Of a stretch of DNA of 30,403 nucleotides, positions 1 through 10,400 are shown in pieces (the stretch's first letter is position 1; every line of letters starts with the position of its first letter). The notes under the pieces are model-generated. The model saw only the letters and a program-made list of their open reading frames with translations, made no database searches and had not been told where the DNA came from. Where the stretch lies: the IMG/VR virus record IMGVR_UViG_3300042691_020478, positions 1-30,403 of that record; one strand, 5' to 3'. Source of the DNA: a virus. The position numbers and the translations under genes were made by a program.

Positions 1-1
1 T

Positions 2-1126
2 TACAATCTTGCACCAACACTCACTCTATCTGGTATTGGCGGTGCGGGAACTGGTCTTTACGGAAATGCAACTGCCCTGATAAGCGCGGTTATTTACAAT
101 GGCTCCATAAAAATGGTGTCAATCACGGACCCGGGTACTGGTTATCCTGTTGGTACATCAACAGTAATTACAGTTCAGGGTGACGGTGATGGCGCGGCAA
201 TGACTCCTGTTGTTTACAACGGAGAACTTATTGACGTTATTCTTGATAGCCCAGGAAGTGGCTACTCATTTACAATCATTAGCGTTGACGATACAGTGGG
301 TACTCCAACAACCCCAGCGGTAGTTGAGGGTATTATTGACCAATCTGATTACGAAAGTGATCAGTCAATCATTGAACAGACTGCTGTTCCGGGTGCGATT
401 TATTCAATTGGCATAACAGATGGTGGCAACGGCTATTCGCAAAACACCACATTAACCATTGAGGGTGATGGCACTGGTGCAACAGCAACCTGTGAAGTTC
501 TAAACGGCGAGATTACAAGAACACAGGTAACAAACTTTGGTAGTGGCTACTCATACGCAAACATAGTAATTAACGATCCTGCTACTATACCCGGACAAGG
601 CGCTGAATTATACGCTATCATGCCGCCAGCGGGTGGGCATGGAACAAATGCTCCTCTTGAGCTCTATGGCGACACTGTCATTCTAAATTCATCTTTGAGA
701 AATGAAGTAGTTGCTACGGCAGTTGATCAAGACTTTAGACAGTTTGGAATTCTCAAGAATCCAAGAGACGCAATTTCCTTTGCAAACTTTACCCAGGAAA
801 GTTCACTGATACTTTACAAGACAACGTTCACTAGTGTGACGGGGTTGTTGAAAGATGAGATTTTGATTCAGGGTAACAACCGATTTGTGGTTGCCGACAT
901 CACCGGAACCACGGTCTATTTGATGAAACTAAATGCATCTGGCACGTTGCAAACCGGAGAACTAATAGCCGAAGCGGAACCAAGCAGGGACTACAACTGC
1001 GCTGCAATCCTAACTACTCCAAGCTTCAATAAATATTCGGGTAGTTTGTTGTACGTCTCAAATGAAGCACCGTTCACGTTTACACCTGAACAGGGCATCA
1101 TTATCAAAACACTAATTCAATTCTAA
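2..1126 (+). CDS. T4 gp8-like baseplate wedge protein, C-terminal part (5' truncated by window edge)
   Basis: The reading frame is already open at base 2 and has no start in the window, so the N-terminus is missing; an internal ATG at 113 is not a convincing start. Seen: the C-terminal 150 residues contain AGGHGTN, then DQDFRQFGILKNP, and end with GSLLYVSNEAPF...LIQF. Known: T4 gp8, a dimeric baseplate wedge protein, has a comparable GFRQ-x-x-x-x-x-NP stretch and ends with an S-G-x-x-x-Y-x-x-N-x-x-P segment followed by a hydrophobic Phe-terminated strand; cyanophage gp8 proteins carry a GGHGS loop. Inferred: a gp8 homologue that helps join the wedges of the tail baseplate. Odd: before this tail come at least four copies of a GxGY...G-x-G-A...NG beta repeat, absent from T4 gp8. 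The next gene starts 3 bases after the stop, so the two are probably translated together. Confidence 0.75.
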   Translation, partial: YNLAPTLTLSGIGGAGTGLYGNATALISAVIYNGSIKMVSITDPGTGYPVGTSTVITVQGDGDGAAMTPVVYNGELIDVILDSPGSGYSFTIISVDDTVGTPTTPAVVEGIIDQSDYESDQSIIEQTAVPGAIYSIGITDGGNGYSQNTTLTIEGDGTGATATCEVLNGEITRTQVTNFGSGYSYANIVINDPATIPGQGAELYAIMPPAGGHGTNAPLELYGDTVILNSSLRNEVVATAVDQDFRQFGILKNPRDAISFANFTQESSLILYKTTFTSVTGLLKDEILIQGNNRFVVADITGTTVYLMKLNASGTLQTGELIAEAEPSRDYNCAAILTTPSFNKYSGSLLYVSNEAPFTFTPEQGIIIKTLIQF

Positions 1127-1129
1127 GCC

Positions 1130-4100
1130 ATGGCAGTAGACCTAAACATAAATCCGTATTACGACGATTTTGATGAGTTCAAGAACTTTCATCAGTTGCT
1201 TTTTAGACCTGGCTATGCGGTTCAAGCACGTGAACTGACTCAATTGCAGTCGATCATAAGTGATCAGATCAAGAAGTTTGGTAATCACATTTTCCAGCAA
1301 GGCTCCATTGTAGTTCCCGGAAATTCTTTTTTCGATCTTTACACACCCTACATCAAATTAGAGACATCATACAACAGCCAACCAGTAGATGGTACCCAGT
1401 TTGTTGGTAAAGTTGTAGTTGGAGACACTAGCGATGTTCGTGCCATTGTTAGAGCCTATGAGCCAGCAACATCTTCTAGTCCCCTAACGCTGTATTTGTC
1501 TTACTTGTCTGGTGGTGGAACAAACGGTGAGTTTTCAACCTTCCAGCCAACAGAAGAACTATTCCTTGAGTCTGATTCAACAACTCGTGCAACTGTTCAG
1601 ACTACTACGCCCACAGGCTATGGCAGTCTAGCATTCATCAAGACAGGTGTGTTCTTTGTAAACGGCAGATTTGTAACCGTACAAGATTCACAAGTAGTTA
1701 TCTCTAAGTACGATTCGGTTCCTTCTTGCAGAGTTCTTCTAAAGATTACCGAAGAAATTGTCACATCTAACGACGACGATTCTCTATTAGATCCAGCATC
1801 GGGCTCTTACAACTTTGCGGCTCCCGGTGCAGATAGACTAAAGGTAAGCCTAACTCTTACCTCTCTACCACTTGCAACAGCCATAAATGATGACTATGTT
1901 GAAATCATGCGCTTCAATGCGGGTGTGTTGGAGGAACATGCTCGTTTTCCAAAATACTCAGAGCTAGAAAAAACTCTTGCCCGCAGAACCTATGATGAGT
2001 CTGGTGATTACATCGTTAATGGTTTCAAGTTGGCTATCACCGAGCACCTAAAGACTTCTTTCAACGACGGTCTTCTAACAGAAGAAAATGGTGGTGATAG
2101 AGATAAGTTTGTATACAAGGTAAACCCAGGTAAGGCATACGTTAGAGGGTTTGAGGTAGAAAAAATTGCAGATTCAACCATAGTTGTTGATAAAGCAAGA
2201 ACAGAACCCGATCACGTAAAGATCAAAGATCATTCCATTCAACCATTCTATGGTCAGTACATCTTTGTAACTAACCTAGTCAAGCTACCAAACTTTAGAC
2301 AAAGAGAAAAAGTTGACTTGTGGTCAGCTTCAACAGGCGGTGCCAAGATTGGTGAGATGTATGTTTACGCAATAGACTTGCTTGAGGGTGACGCAACAGG
2401 TCAAAACGCTGTTTACAAATTGTACTATCATGACGTTTCCTTGACTGGTTCAAACAAACTAAGTGATGTTGGAAGAATTGTATATGGTTCTGGTGGTTCT
2501 GCGAAAGTTCTAACAAGATACAATGTAATCAATCTAGATAAAGATTTCTTTGACGCCGAGGATTCACCACAGGACACAATTACAAACACCGGCAGCACTC
2601 GCACCGCAAAGGTACATCGTTTTGTTAGAGCAGATTCAACACTGTTTGTATTTCGACATGACTCAACAAAGCAGATTCCCACAGATGGTGACTTTATAAC
2701 AGGTTCCGGTGTAAACACACCAACAGCAACAATCAAAGCAACAACAGCTACTGTTCAACAAGGTTCTCTTCCTATGTTGAGGGTTGATGTTGATTCATTA
2801 AAGAGCATAAAGAATCTAGCATCAACATACGCAGATTTAGAATACTACGCTTGGACTATTGTATCTATCACTACAGATGGTTCTGGTGATGGCACAGTTT
2901 CAATTTCAAACGCCACATTTGTTACTCCCGACACCGGTATTGTGGTAGCTTCGGGTGCTAGTGGAATTGTATCTCCTTCAAAGATCAGCTTGTTGTCACC
3001 AACAATTCTAAAAATTACCGCTGGTCCTGCAAGTGAGACAGTAAATGTCCTAGTACAAGTCAAGAAAACCGCTGTTTCACCAAAGAGCAAAGTTCTTACA
3101 ACGCTAACGCTAACCAACGTTGTGCCTTCAAGCAGCATATCACTTACTGTGTGTGATGTTTACGAAGTGACCAGCATTTTTGATGCATCAGGAAACGATG
3201 TGTCGGGTGAATTTGCTTTTGATAATGGTCAAAGAGACTTTTACTACGGAATTGGTGCTCTAAATCTAATCGGCGAACTGCCTACATCAAACCTAACAAT
3301 TCAACTGAAATATTTTGCCCACACAGGAAGTGGCGACTTCTTTAGTGTTGATTCATACGCTACTCTTGGTGCTGATTACATAAGCAAAGTACCAAGTTAC
3401 AAATCAACAAACAATAATAGAATCTATAACCTAAAAGAACAATTAGACTTTAGACCAAGAGTAGACAACTCAACAGGTCTATTCAGTTCGGGTGGCGCTT
3501 CTCTATCAGACTTCCCTGTTGTTGAAAGTCTTCTATCAACACCTGTTCAGTTTTATGTTCCAAGAATTGACTCAATTGTTCTTTACAAAAATGGATCTTT
3601 GCAGGTAATTGCAGGCGAGCCGGGAGAAAGACCAAAGAAGCCTAACATTCCATCTGATTCATTAGAATTGTATACTTGTTTTGTCCCTGCATATACTACT
3701 TTTGCAAAGGGTGTAACCAGTTTGTTGACTAGCACAAAGCGTTACACCATGAAGGACATTTCGGGTCTTGAGGGAAGAATCTCGAGCATTGAGCGCCTAT
3801 CAATTCTAAACAATGATGAGAGTAGCATCGTAAGAAAAGATGTAATTGATCCAATAACTGGTTTGAACAGATTCAAGTCTGGCTATCTTGTTGATAACTT
3901 CACAAATCCGTTTGTAATGATGGATATGTCTAAAAGTCCTAATGCCGCAAGTTTCTTTAACCAAAAGTTCAGTTCTTCAAGAGAAGGATTTGTTGCGTTG
4001 GCTAATTTGTTTACTGCAAACGGATCGCAAAATTATCAGAATACAAACGGACAGATCACACTACCCTACACAGAGACTCAGTTTATAGGTCAGACTTCAT

Positions 4101-4744
4101 CGTCAAAGACAAACACACTAAACCCATTCAGCGCAATTTCATGGGAGGGTGTGTTGAAAGTGGTGTCAAACTTTGATCTTACCGTACAAACACCAAGACG
4201 AGATGAAGTTACTGTTGTTCCTGTTGAACAACCTCCTTTGAATGTTGAAACAATAGTTGTGTCACCACCAGCGGTTGTTACTATTGCCGAAAGCCAACCA
4301 ATTGAAGAAATTATTCCACCGCCCCCACCACCCCCACCACAAGAACCACAATGGGTTGAAGTAGAAGTAGTAGCCGGAAATGTTGGTTTAGACAATTACT
4401 CTAATAGTGACACGGTGACAGTGACTGTATCACAGACAACCGTTGATACATTTAGAACTATTACAAACAATGCAACAACATTTAGTGCAGATATAGATGT
4501 AGACAATTGGGCAAGAGCTTATGCCGCTGCTTTGGTTGCAACAACGACCAAAGATTCTGCTGAATGGAAGAGAGCAGTAAATAATGCTGTTGATTATCTA
4601 AGAGCAGAGGGGTTCCAAGCAGAATGGGAAATGGATCCATCATGGCAACCCGGCAAAACAACTTCAACTCGTGGAATTTATGACATTCTTGATGACGCGT
4701 ACAATGCGGTTCTAAATTCTGGAATACGATACGAGGGTCGCTAA
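1130..4744 (+). CDS. DUF4815 virion structural protein (1204 aa)
   Basis: Residues about 8-60 carry the DUF4815 signature: NPYYDDFD, FRPGYAVQARELTQLQ and an amphipathic QIKKFGNHIFQQGSIVVPG. Known: DUF4815 proteins are large tail or baseplate-associated structural proteins of T4-like marine phages; their exact virion position is mostly unassigned. The body is beta-rich. Near the C-terminus eight consecutive prolines (residues 1063-1070) separate the body from a terminal domain of about 130 residues containing an Asp/Trp-rich helical stretch (DSAEWKRAVNNAVDYLRAEG). No Shine-Dalgarno precedes the ATG; it lies 3 bases after the gp8-like stop, suggesting coupled translation. The following 47-base gap is AT-rich and contains two CTAAATA boxes. 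Confident as a structural protein, unsure of its place in the particle. Confidence 0.8.
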   Translation: MAVDLNINPYYDDFDEFKNFHQLLFRPGYAVQARELTQLQSIISDQIKKFGNHIFQQGSIVVPGNSFFDLYTPYIKLETSYNSQPVDGTQFVGKVVVGDTSDVRAIVRAYEPATSSSPLTLYLSYLSGGGTNGEFSTFQPTEELFLESDSTTRATVQTTTPTGYGSLAFIKTGVFFVNGRFVTVQDSQVVISKYDSVPSCRVLLKITEEIVTSNDDDSLLDPASGSYNFAAPGADRLKVSLTLTSLPLATAINDDYVEIMRFNAGVLEEHARFPKYSELEKTLARRTYDESGDYIVNGFKLAITEHLKTSFNDGLLTEENGGDRDKFVYKVNPGKAYVRGFEVEKIADSTIVVDKARTEPDHVKIKDHSIQPFYGQYIFVTNLVKLPNFRQREKVDLWSASTGGAKIGEMYVYAIDLLEGDATGQNAVYKLYYHDVSLTGSNKLSDVGRIVYGSGGSAKVLTRYNVINLDKDFFDAEDSPQDTITNTGSTRTAKVHRFVRADSTLFVFRHDSTKQIPTDGDFITGSGVNTPTATIKATTATVQQGSLPMLRVDVDSLKSIKNLASTYADLEYYAWTIVSITTDGSGDGTVSISNATFVTPDTGIVVASGASGIVSPSKISLLSPTILKITAGPASETVNVLVQVKKTAVSPKSKVLTTLTLTNVVPSSSISLTVCDVYEVTSIFDASGNDVSGEFAFDNGQRDFYYGIGALNLIGELPTSNLTIQLKYFAHTGSGDFFSVDSYATLGADYISKVPSYKSTNNNRIYNLKEQLDFRPRVDNSTGLFSSGGASLSDFPVVESLLSTPVQFYVPRIDSIVLYKNGSLQVIAGEPGERPKKPNIPSDSLELYTCFVPAYTTFAKGVTSLLTSTKRYTMKDISGLEGRISSIERLSILNNDESSIVRKDVIDPITGLNRFKSGYLVDNFTNPFVMMDMSKSPNAASFFNQKFSSSREGFVALANLFTANGSQNYQNTNGQITLPYTETQFIGQTSSSKTNTLNPFSAISWEGVLKVVSNFDLTVQTPRRDEVTVVPVEQPPLNVETIVVSPPAVVTIAESQPIEEIIPPPPPPPPQEPQWVEVEVVAGNVGLDNYSNSDTVTVTVSQTTVDTFRTITNNATTFSADIDVDNWARAYAAALVATTTKDSAEWKRAVNNAVDYLRAEGFQAEWEMDPSWQPGKTTSTRGIYDILDDAYNAVLNSGIRYEGR

Positions 4745-4791
4745 ATATTTTCTTTTCAACTAAATAAAATACTAACCACCAAAGTGTAAAC

Positions 4792-7251
4792 ATGAGCACA
4801 ACTCGAATCGATCAAGTGGACGAATTGACATCAGTTCAATTTTTGAGCTATATAACACCTATTGAAATAAAAATATCTGCGAACCTAATGAAGCCGTCAA
4901 CAAGGTACAACTTGTTCTTTGATGGTGTGAATGTAAACGATTACTCAAAACAAGAAGGAAAAACTACAGGCGATCCCATCATCAGTGATGCAAATGGTGT
5001 TGCAAATATAACACTTTACCTTCCGGGTTATAAATTTACTGCTGGTCAAAAGCCTATTGTACTTACACAAGAAAGCACACCAGATACACCAGCTGGTTCT
5101 AACATTTCCAGAGCCGAAACAACATTTATTTCCTACACCACTGATTCACTATATGATGTCTACCTAGAAGGAAACATTGTAACTATCAGTGAAGCAGTTT
5201 CAAGACCAAACATAATTCCAGTTCAGCCGCAAGTTTCTTCGGATGATGCAATAGCACAGTCTTTCTTCACTTATGGCGTTGAGGGTGGTATCTTTTTGAC
5301 CTCTATAGAATTGTTCTTCTCGTCAAAAGACAACTTTCTTCCTGTATGGGTTGAAATTCGTGAGATGGTAAACGGGTTCCCAAGTAAAAATTACATTTCC
5401 CCCGAGGCAATAGCGTACAAGAATGCTGCCGATGTCAACATTTCTTCATCAGCATCTACTTCCACCAAGTTCACATTCAACAAACTAATCTATCTTGCAC
5501 AAGACAAGGATTTTTGTTTTGTTGTTCGTTCACGTTCAAGCAACTACAATTTGTGGTCTTCACGTATTGGTGAGAGATCAAAAGAAACAGGAAACGTTAT
5601 CACCGAACAACCATACACTGGTTCGTTGTTCAAGACAGATAACAACATTACCTGGTCAACAGATCAGTTTGAAGACATAAAGTTCATTCTAAACAGAGCA
5701 AATTTCAACACAAGCGTATCTTCTACGCTAAAGGTTCCTGTAAACGCAATGCCCGTTGTTTCAGACGGTGCAAGACTACAAACTTTTGCTTCAAGCAATG
5801 TTTTAATTGTTGACTTTCCGCACAAACACGGACTCGATACAAACTCAACGATCATGTTGAAATGCGACACAAGTGGAAAGTACAATGGAGTGGTGGGAAC
5901 ATTGTTGAACGGCACCTATAATGTGTTCAAGATTCTAACAGACTACTCTTTTGCTGTAAATGTCACTGGTGCAACATTCTCTAAAACTGGTCCTATAGAG
6001 TATGGTGGCAGAATTAGAAACATTGTTGTAACAAATGGCGGAACTGGTTATTCATCAACATCACTCCCCACTGTTACAATTTCCCCACCTACTGAAACTG
6101 GTACTCAAGCAACAGCTGTTGCTGTCGTTGAGAACGGTGTTATTACAAGAATAAACGTAACAAATCAAGGAACTGGTTACACTGCTCCTGCAACCGTTAC
6201 TATAACATCTGCAACCGGTTCGGGTGCCTCTGCAAAAGCAGTAAACAATGCAGTATTTGGTGTTTTGACAAACAGAGTGTTCAACACGGTTTCTCCTTCA
6301 CTAGCATACAATGTTCCTCCTGGCACAGATTTTTCTGCTAGACTTGAAACTACGACAGCAAGATTTACTGGTAGTGCAACAACAAACTACAATTCTGGTG
6401 CAGAATACGGCATAAAGGTTGGTACACTAAACAATCTCGATAATTACTTCCTTATTTCATCCGTTCCCAACGAAACAGCAAACATGGGTGGCAACTCATC
6501 ATGTTTGTTTGATTTCTCAATGAGCAGCCAGAACAACAGAGTTTCTCCAATCATTGATTTGGCTAAATCATCTTTCATATTCTATAACAATAGAGTAAAC
6601 GATCTCACGGAATACGAAAACATTGACGCGACACAAGGTTCGGGAACACTACAAACAATTACTGTTACAAGCGGTGGTACTGGCTATACATCAACACCTA
6701 CAATAGAAATTCGTGGTGGGGGTTCTGGTGCAACAGCAACAGCAACTGTTGTCGGTGGTGTGGTTACCGCAGTCAACGTTACTGCTCCAGGAACAGGTTT
6801 CTTTGTTCCTCCAACAATTCTATTCATAGGTGGTTCACCAACAACAAGAGCTACTGCCACAGCCACAATATCAAAATTCAACAGCGAACTGCTGGCTGGA
6901 AATGGAAGCGCGTCAACAAAGTACATCACAAGAGCCCAGCAACTTGAGACACCTTCAACATCAATAAAATTGTGGGTTACTGCGTATTCAAACAAAGATT
7001 CATCCTTTGAGGTGTACGCAAAGACATCGTTGTCATCTTCCAACATTGATCATGAAAGCCAAAGTTGGACCAAACTTTCTTGTGACATTACAAGAAACAA
7101 ATCTGATAGACCAGGAAAAGAACTAGAATATGAGTTCTACGCTGATGACATGTCATTGTTTGACATCTATTCTTTCAAAATAGTTCTTCGTTCACAGACA
7201 CCATGGGATCCTCCATACGTGAGCAACTACAGAGCAGTGCTACTTGCATGA
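4792..7251 (+). CDS. Large virion structural protein with GxGY beta repeats (819 aa)
   Basis: Residues about 36-51 (STRYNLFFDGVNVNDY) followed by SDANGVANITLYLPG and a TAGQKP...LTQE strand match a beta-sandwich module that I recall from large structural proteins of T4-like marine phages, with an FF-D-x-x-V-x-x-Y core. Two blocks of GxGY repeats follow: residues about 407-480 (GGTGYSST, NQGTGYTAP) and about 620-681 (GGTGYTST, APGTGF), each with an intervening ATA...V-x-G-V-I/V-T strand. The same repeat type occurs in the gp8-like protein upstream. The C-terminus ends WDPPYVSNYRAVLLA, compatible with a compact terminal domain. No Shine-Dalgarno is seen before the ATG. Its stop overlaps the next start as ATGA. 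Likely part of the baseplate or tail tip next to DUF4815; exact role unknown. Confidence 0.7.
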   Translation: MSTTRIDQVDELTSVQFLSYITPIEIKISANLMKPSTRYNLFFDGVNVNDYSKQEGKTTGDPIISDANGVANITLYLPGYKFTAGQKPIVLTQESTPDTPAGSNISRAETTFISYTTDSLYDVYLEGNIVTISEAVSRPNIIPVQPQVSSDDAIAQSFFTYGVEGGIFLTSIELFFSSKDNFLPVWVEIREMVNGFPSKNYISPEAIAYKNAADVNISSSASTSTKFTFNKLIYLAQDKDFCFVVRSRSSNYNLWSSRIGERSKETGNVITEQPYTGSLFKTDNNITWSTDQFEDIKFILNRANFNTSVSSTLKVPVNAMPVVSDGARLQTFASSNVLIVDFPHKHGLDTNSTIMLKCDTSGKYNGVVGTLLNGTYNVFKILTDYSFAVNVTGATFSKTGPIEYGGRIRNIVVTNGGTGYSSTSLPTVTISPPTETGTQATAVAVVENGVITRINVTNQGTGYTAPATVTITSATGSGASAKAVNNAVFGVLTNRVFNTVSPSLAYNVPPGTDFSARLETTTARFTGSATTNYNSGAEYGIKVGTLNNLDNYFLISSVPNETANMGGNSSCLFDFSMSSQNNRVSPIIDLAKSSFIFYNNRVNDLTEYENIDATQGSGTLQTITVTSGGTGYTSTPTIEIRGGGSGATATATVVGGVVTAVNVTAPGTGFFVPPTILFIGGSPTTRATATATISKFNSELLAGNGSASTKYITRAQQLETPSTSIKLWVTAYSNKDSSFEVYAKTSLSSSNIDHESQSWTKLSCDITRNKSDRPGKELEYEFYADDMSLFDIYSFKIVLRSQTPWDPPYVSNYRAVLLA

Positions 7252-7463
7252 GAGTTGCAGATTCTACTGGTGCAATAGTTGAGGGAGTATATAGAACTCC
7301 CACGAATGGTTTGGTTGTAAAAAATCAAGCAGCGTATCAAAAGTACCTTTCCGAAAAACAAAGATTAGAAAAACTACATAATCTAGAGAAGGAAGTTTCA
7401 GAGATGAAAACCACTCTCTCTGAGATTCTAAGGCTTTTACAAGAAAACAAACACACAGGTTAA
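7248..7463 (+). CDS. Small coiled-coil protein, coupled to the preceding structural gene (71 aa)
   Basis: The reading frame is also open from an ATG at 7203, but the start chosen is 7248, where ATGA overlaps the stop of the 819-residue gene, a classic coupling arrangement; this avoids a 49-base overlap. Residues 1-30 form a short beta stretch (ADSTGAIVEGVYRT, GLVVKNQAAYQKY). Residues about 31-66 form a charged amphipathic helix with a heptad pattern (EKQRLEKLHNLEKEVSEMK then TTLSEILRLL), predicted coiled coil. I recall similar 60-80 residue proteins in the structural cluster of cyanophages and related myoviruses, but none with an assigned function. A trimeric or dimeric connector, or an assembly factor for the neighbouring large protein, is possible. 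Confidence 0.7.
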   Translation: MRVADSTGAIVEGVYRTPTNGLVVKNQAAYQKYLSEKQRLEKLHNLEKEVSEMKTTLSEILRLLQENKHTG

Positions 7464-7469
7464 ACCATA

Positions 7470-10400
7470 ATGGCAAATATTGTTTATAGAGGCGGGGTTG
7501 CACCTTCTGAAAATAATAGTACACAATTCAAAGGCACGCCTCTTACAAATAACCAAATTGATGGTAACTTCTTGGGCTTGCAGAATGAAATTCTGACAAA
7601 GGCACCAACAAATTCTCCTTCTCTTACTGGGACTCCAATTGCTCCCACCGCTGCTGCTGGTACAAACACTACACAGATTGCAACTACAGAATTTGTCATA
7701 GCAGAGAGAACCAACACAGCGACTCTTACAAACAAGACGCTAACCAACCCAACAATCAATGCTGGTAGTGGAACTGTAGTTCTTCCGGCAGCAACTGCTC
7801 CTGCACAAACAGCAGAGGGTTCTGTTGTTTGGGATAGTGATGATGATCTACTCACCGTGGGTACTGGTGCTGGTAGAAAGACAATGGTTGATACCGATTC
7901 AACACAGAGTCTAACAAATAAGACAGTAAACAGACTAACAATTACTGCTCCTGCTACAAGTGCAACACTAACCATTGCAAACGGCAAGACATTTACTCTA
8001 AACAACACGCTTACATTCAGTGGTACTGATGCTTCGAGTGTTGCGTTTGGTGCGGGTGGCACTGTTGCTTATCAGGGTGGAACCCTAGCACAGTTTGCTG
8101 CAACTACATCTGCACAACTAGCGGGCGTAATTTCCGATGAGACTGGTACAGGTGCACTAGTTTTTGCATCATCACCAACTCTTGTTACTCCCATCATTAA
8201 CACAAGCCTAAGAGTTCCTATTGTTTACGGTTCAAACGTAAACTCAGCAAACCTAACAATATCATCAACCAGTGCTGGAACAAAGGGTGCAGTTCTTCTT
8301 GGTGAAACTGGTGATACAGTTCGTCTAAACACAACAACAAACGGTGTACTGACTACGTCTAGTGCAAATGGTACTCTAACAGTTGACACTGGCACTTACT
8401 ACAAGGCAGGCGGCACTGACATCGCCATTGCCGACGGTGGTACTGGTTTAAGCACAACTCCTACAGCTGGTCAACTTCTAATTGGTACTAGTGCGAACAA
8501 CTACACACTGGCAACCATATCCCAGGGTTCCGGTATTAGTGTTTCAAGCACTTCGGGTAGCATCACTGTTGCAAACACGGGTGTAACAAGTCTCACAGGA
8601 ACTGCAAATAGAGTCACAGTAAGCGCATCTAGTGGTGCAGTAACATTGTCGGGTCCCCAGGACCTTCACTCTGCTGCAACACCATCATTTGTTCAGGTTA
8701 ACCTAACAAACGCGCCAACAAACGCGGGTCATGCAGCTACAAAGGCATATGTTGATAGCATTGCACAGGGTCTTGATGTAAAGCAATCTGCTCGTGCAGC
8801 CACAACAGCAAACATCACTCTTTCAGGTACACAGACAATTGATAACGTTGTTTTGGTTGCTGGTGATAGAGTTCTTGTAAAGAATCAAACAACAGCATCG
8901 CAGAACGGTATCTATGATGTTGCTGCGGGTGCATGGACACGTTCTATTGACATGGACGCTTGGTCCGAAGTTCCCGGTGCATTCGTATTCGTTGAAGAAG
9001 GTGATACACTAGCAGACACTGGTTGGGTAGCCACAGCAAACCAGGGCGGTACACTAGGCACAACCAACATTACATGGAACCAATTCTCGGGCGCTGGCAC
9101 ATACACCGCTGGTGGTGGTATTGGTCTAACAGGAACCACCTTCAGCGTTGCTGCTGGTACTGGTCTAGTACAAGATGCCGATGGCATTTCACACGCCGAT
9201 ACATCATCACAAGCATCAGTAGACAACAGTGGCAATACGTTCGTCCAAGACATCACACTTGATGGATTTGGTCATATTACTGGAATTGCGTCAGCCACAG
9301 TAACAATTGGTGATGGTGCAATGACCGTCACTGCTGGTGCGGGTCTAACAGGTGGTGGTCAATTAGGGACTGCTAATCAGTCTGGTGCATCTAGCATTAC
9401 TATTAGCCACGCCGATACAAGTTCTGTAACCGATCTAACTGCTGCGACAAATACCTTTATTGCAGCCCAGACATACGACACTTATGGTCATGTGCTAACA
9501 CGCACAACCGGAGCAGTAGACTTTACGGTTGCTGCTAACCATGCCTTCCAAAACTTTGCTATTGGTGCAGATTCTGGTTACACATGGGGCGTTGCCAACA
9601 CAAACACAACCCAAGCAGCCGAGTCTAGCAGTGACACATTGACCCTTGTCAATGGCGGTGGTATCAATCTGTATACCAACACAGTCGCGGGCACTGATGC
9701 TATTAGAATTGAACACGCGGACACTAGTTCTGCTGCTGGTTTCACTGTTGACAATGGTGTAAACACATTCATTCAAGATATCACTGTCAGCGTAGATACA
9801 TATGGTCACGTAACCACATCAACAATCACTTCTGCTGGTGTTGACTTTACTGTTGCCGCAAACCACGCATTCCAAAACTTTGCCATTGGAACTGACTCCG
9901 GGTATACCTGGGGTGCTGCTAACACAAATACCACACAGGCTGCCGAGTCAAGCTCGGATACACTGACTCTGGTAAACGGTGGTGGTATCAATTTGTACAC
10001 CAACACCGTTGCTGGTACAGATGCCGTTAGAATTGAACACGCGGATACGAGCTCAGTAACCAACCTAACCGCTTCTGGTAGAACATATGTAACTGGTCTA
10101 ACATTTGACACCTATGGTCACGTTACTGGTTATACAACAGGCACAGAGACTGTAGTAGATACAAACACAACCTACTCAAAAGCAACCAGCACTGTATTGG
10201 GTCTAGTTGAGTTGGGTTCTGACACCGTACAGACTGTTGCTGCCAACGCAGTAACAACAACCGCAAGCAGAAGCTATGCTATTCAGCTCAATGCAGCTGA
10301 TCAGATGGTGGTAAACGTACCCTGGACAGACACAGTACCAAACAATGGCACATTGACTCTTGCAGTATCTGGTACTGGTCTAAGCGGAAGCGCATCGTTT

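Noticed and set aside
1028-1035. AATAAATA box within the gp8-like gene, 94 bases before the 1130 gene
   Set aside because: It is in coding sequence, and at about 41% G+C roughly six ATAAATA matches are expected by chance per strand in this window; six were found, so only the intergenic ones are taken seriously.
4310-4345. Programmed frameshift at the C-rich tract in the DUF4815 gene
   Set aside because: The 0 frame continues through a well-formed 130-residue domain; no alternative-frame product of interest and no downstream stimulatory structure were seen.
4739-4767. Two CTAAATA boxes in the gap before the 4792 gene
   Set aside because: They deviate from NATAAATA at one position and the first overlaps a TAA stop in AT-rich sequence; not enough to call promoters.
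7203-7463. 86-residue version of the small coiled-coil protein starting at 7203
   Set aside because: The 7248 ATG forms an ATGA overlap with the upstream stop and matches the compact form of this protein type; the earlier ATG would overlap the 819-residue gene by 49 bases without a ribosome site.
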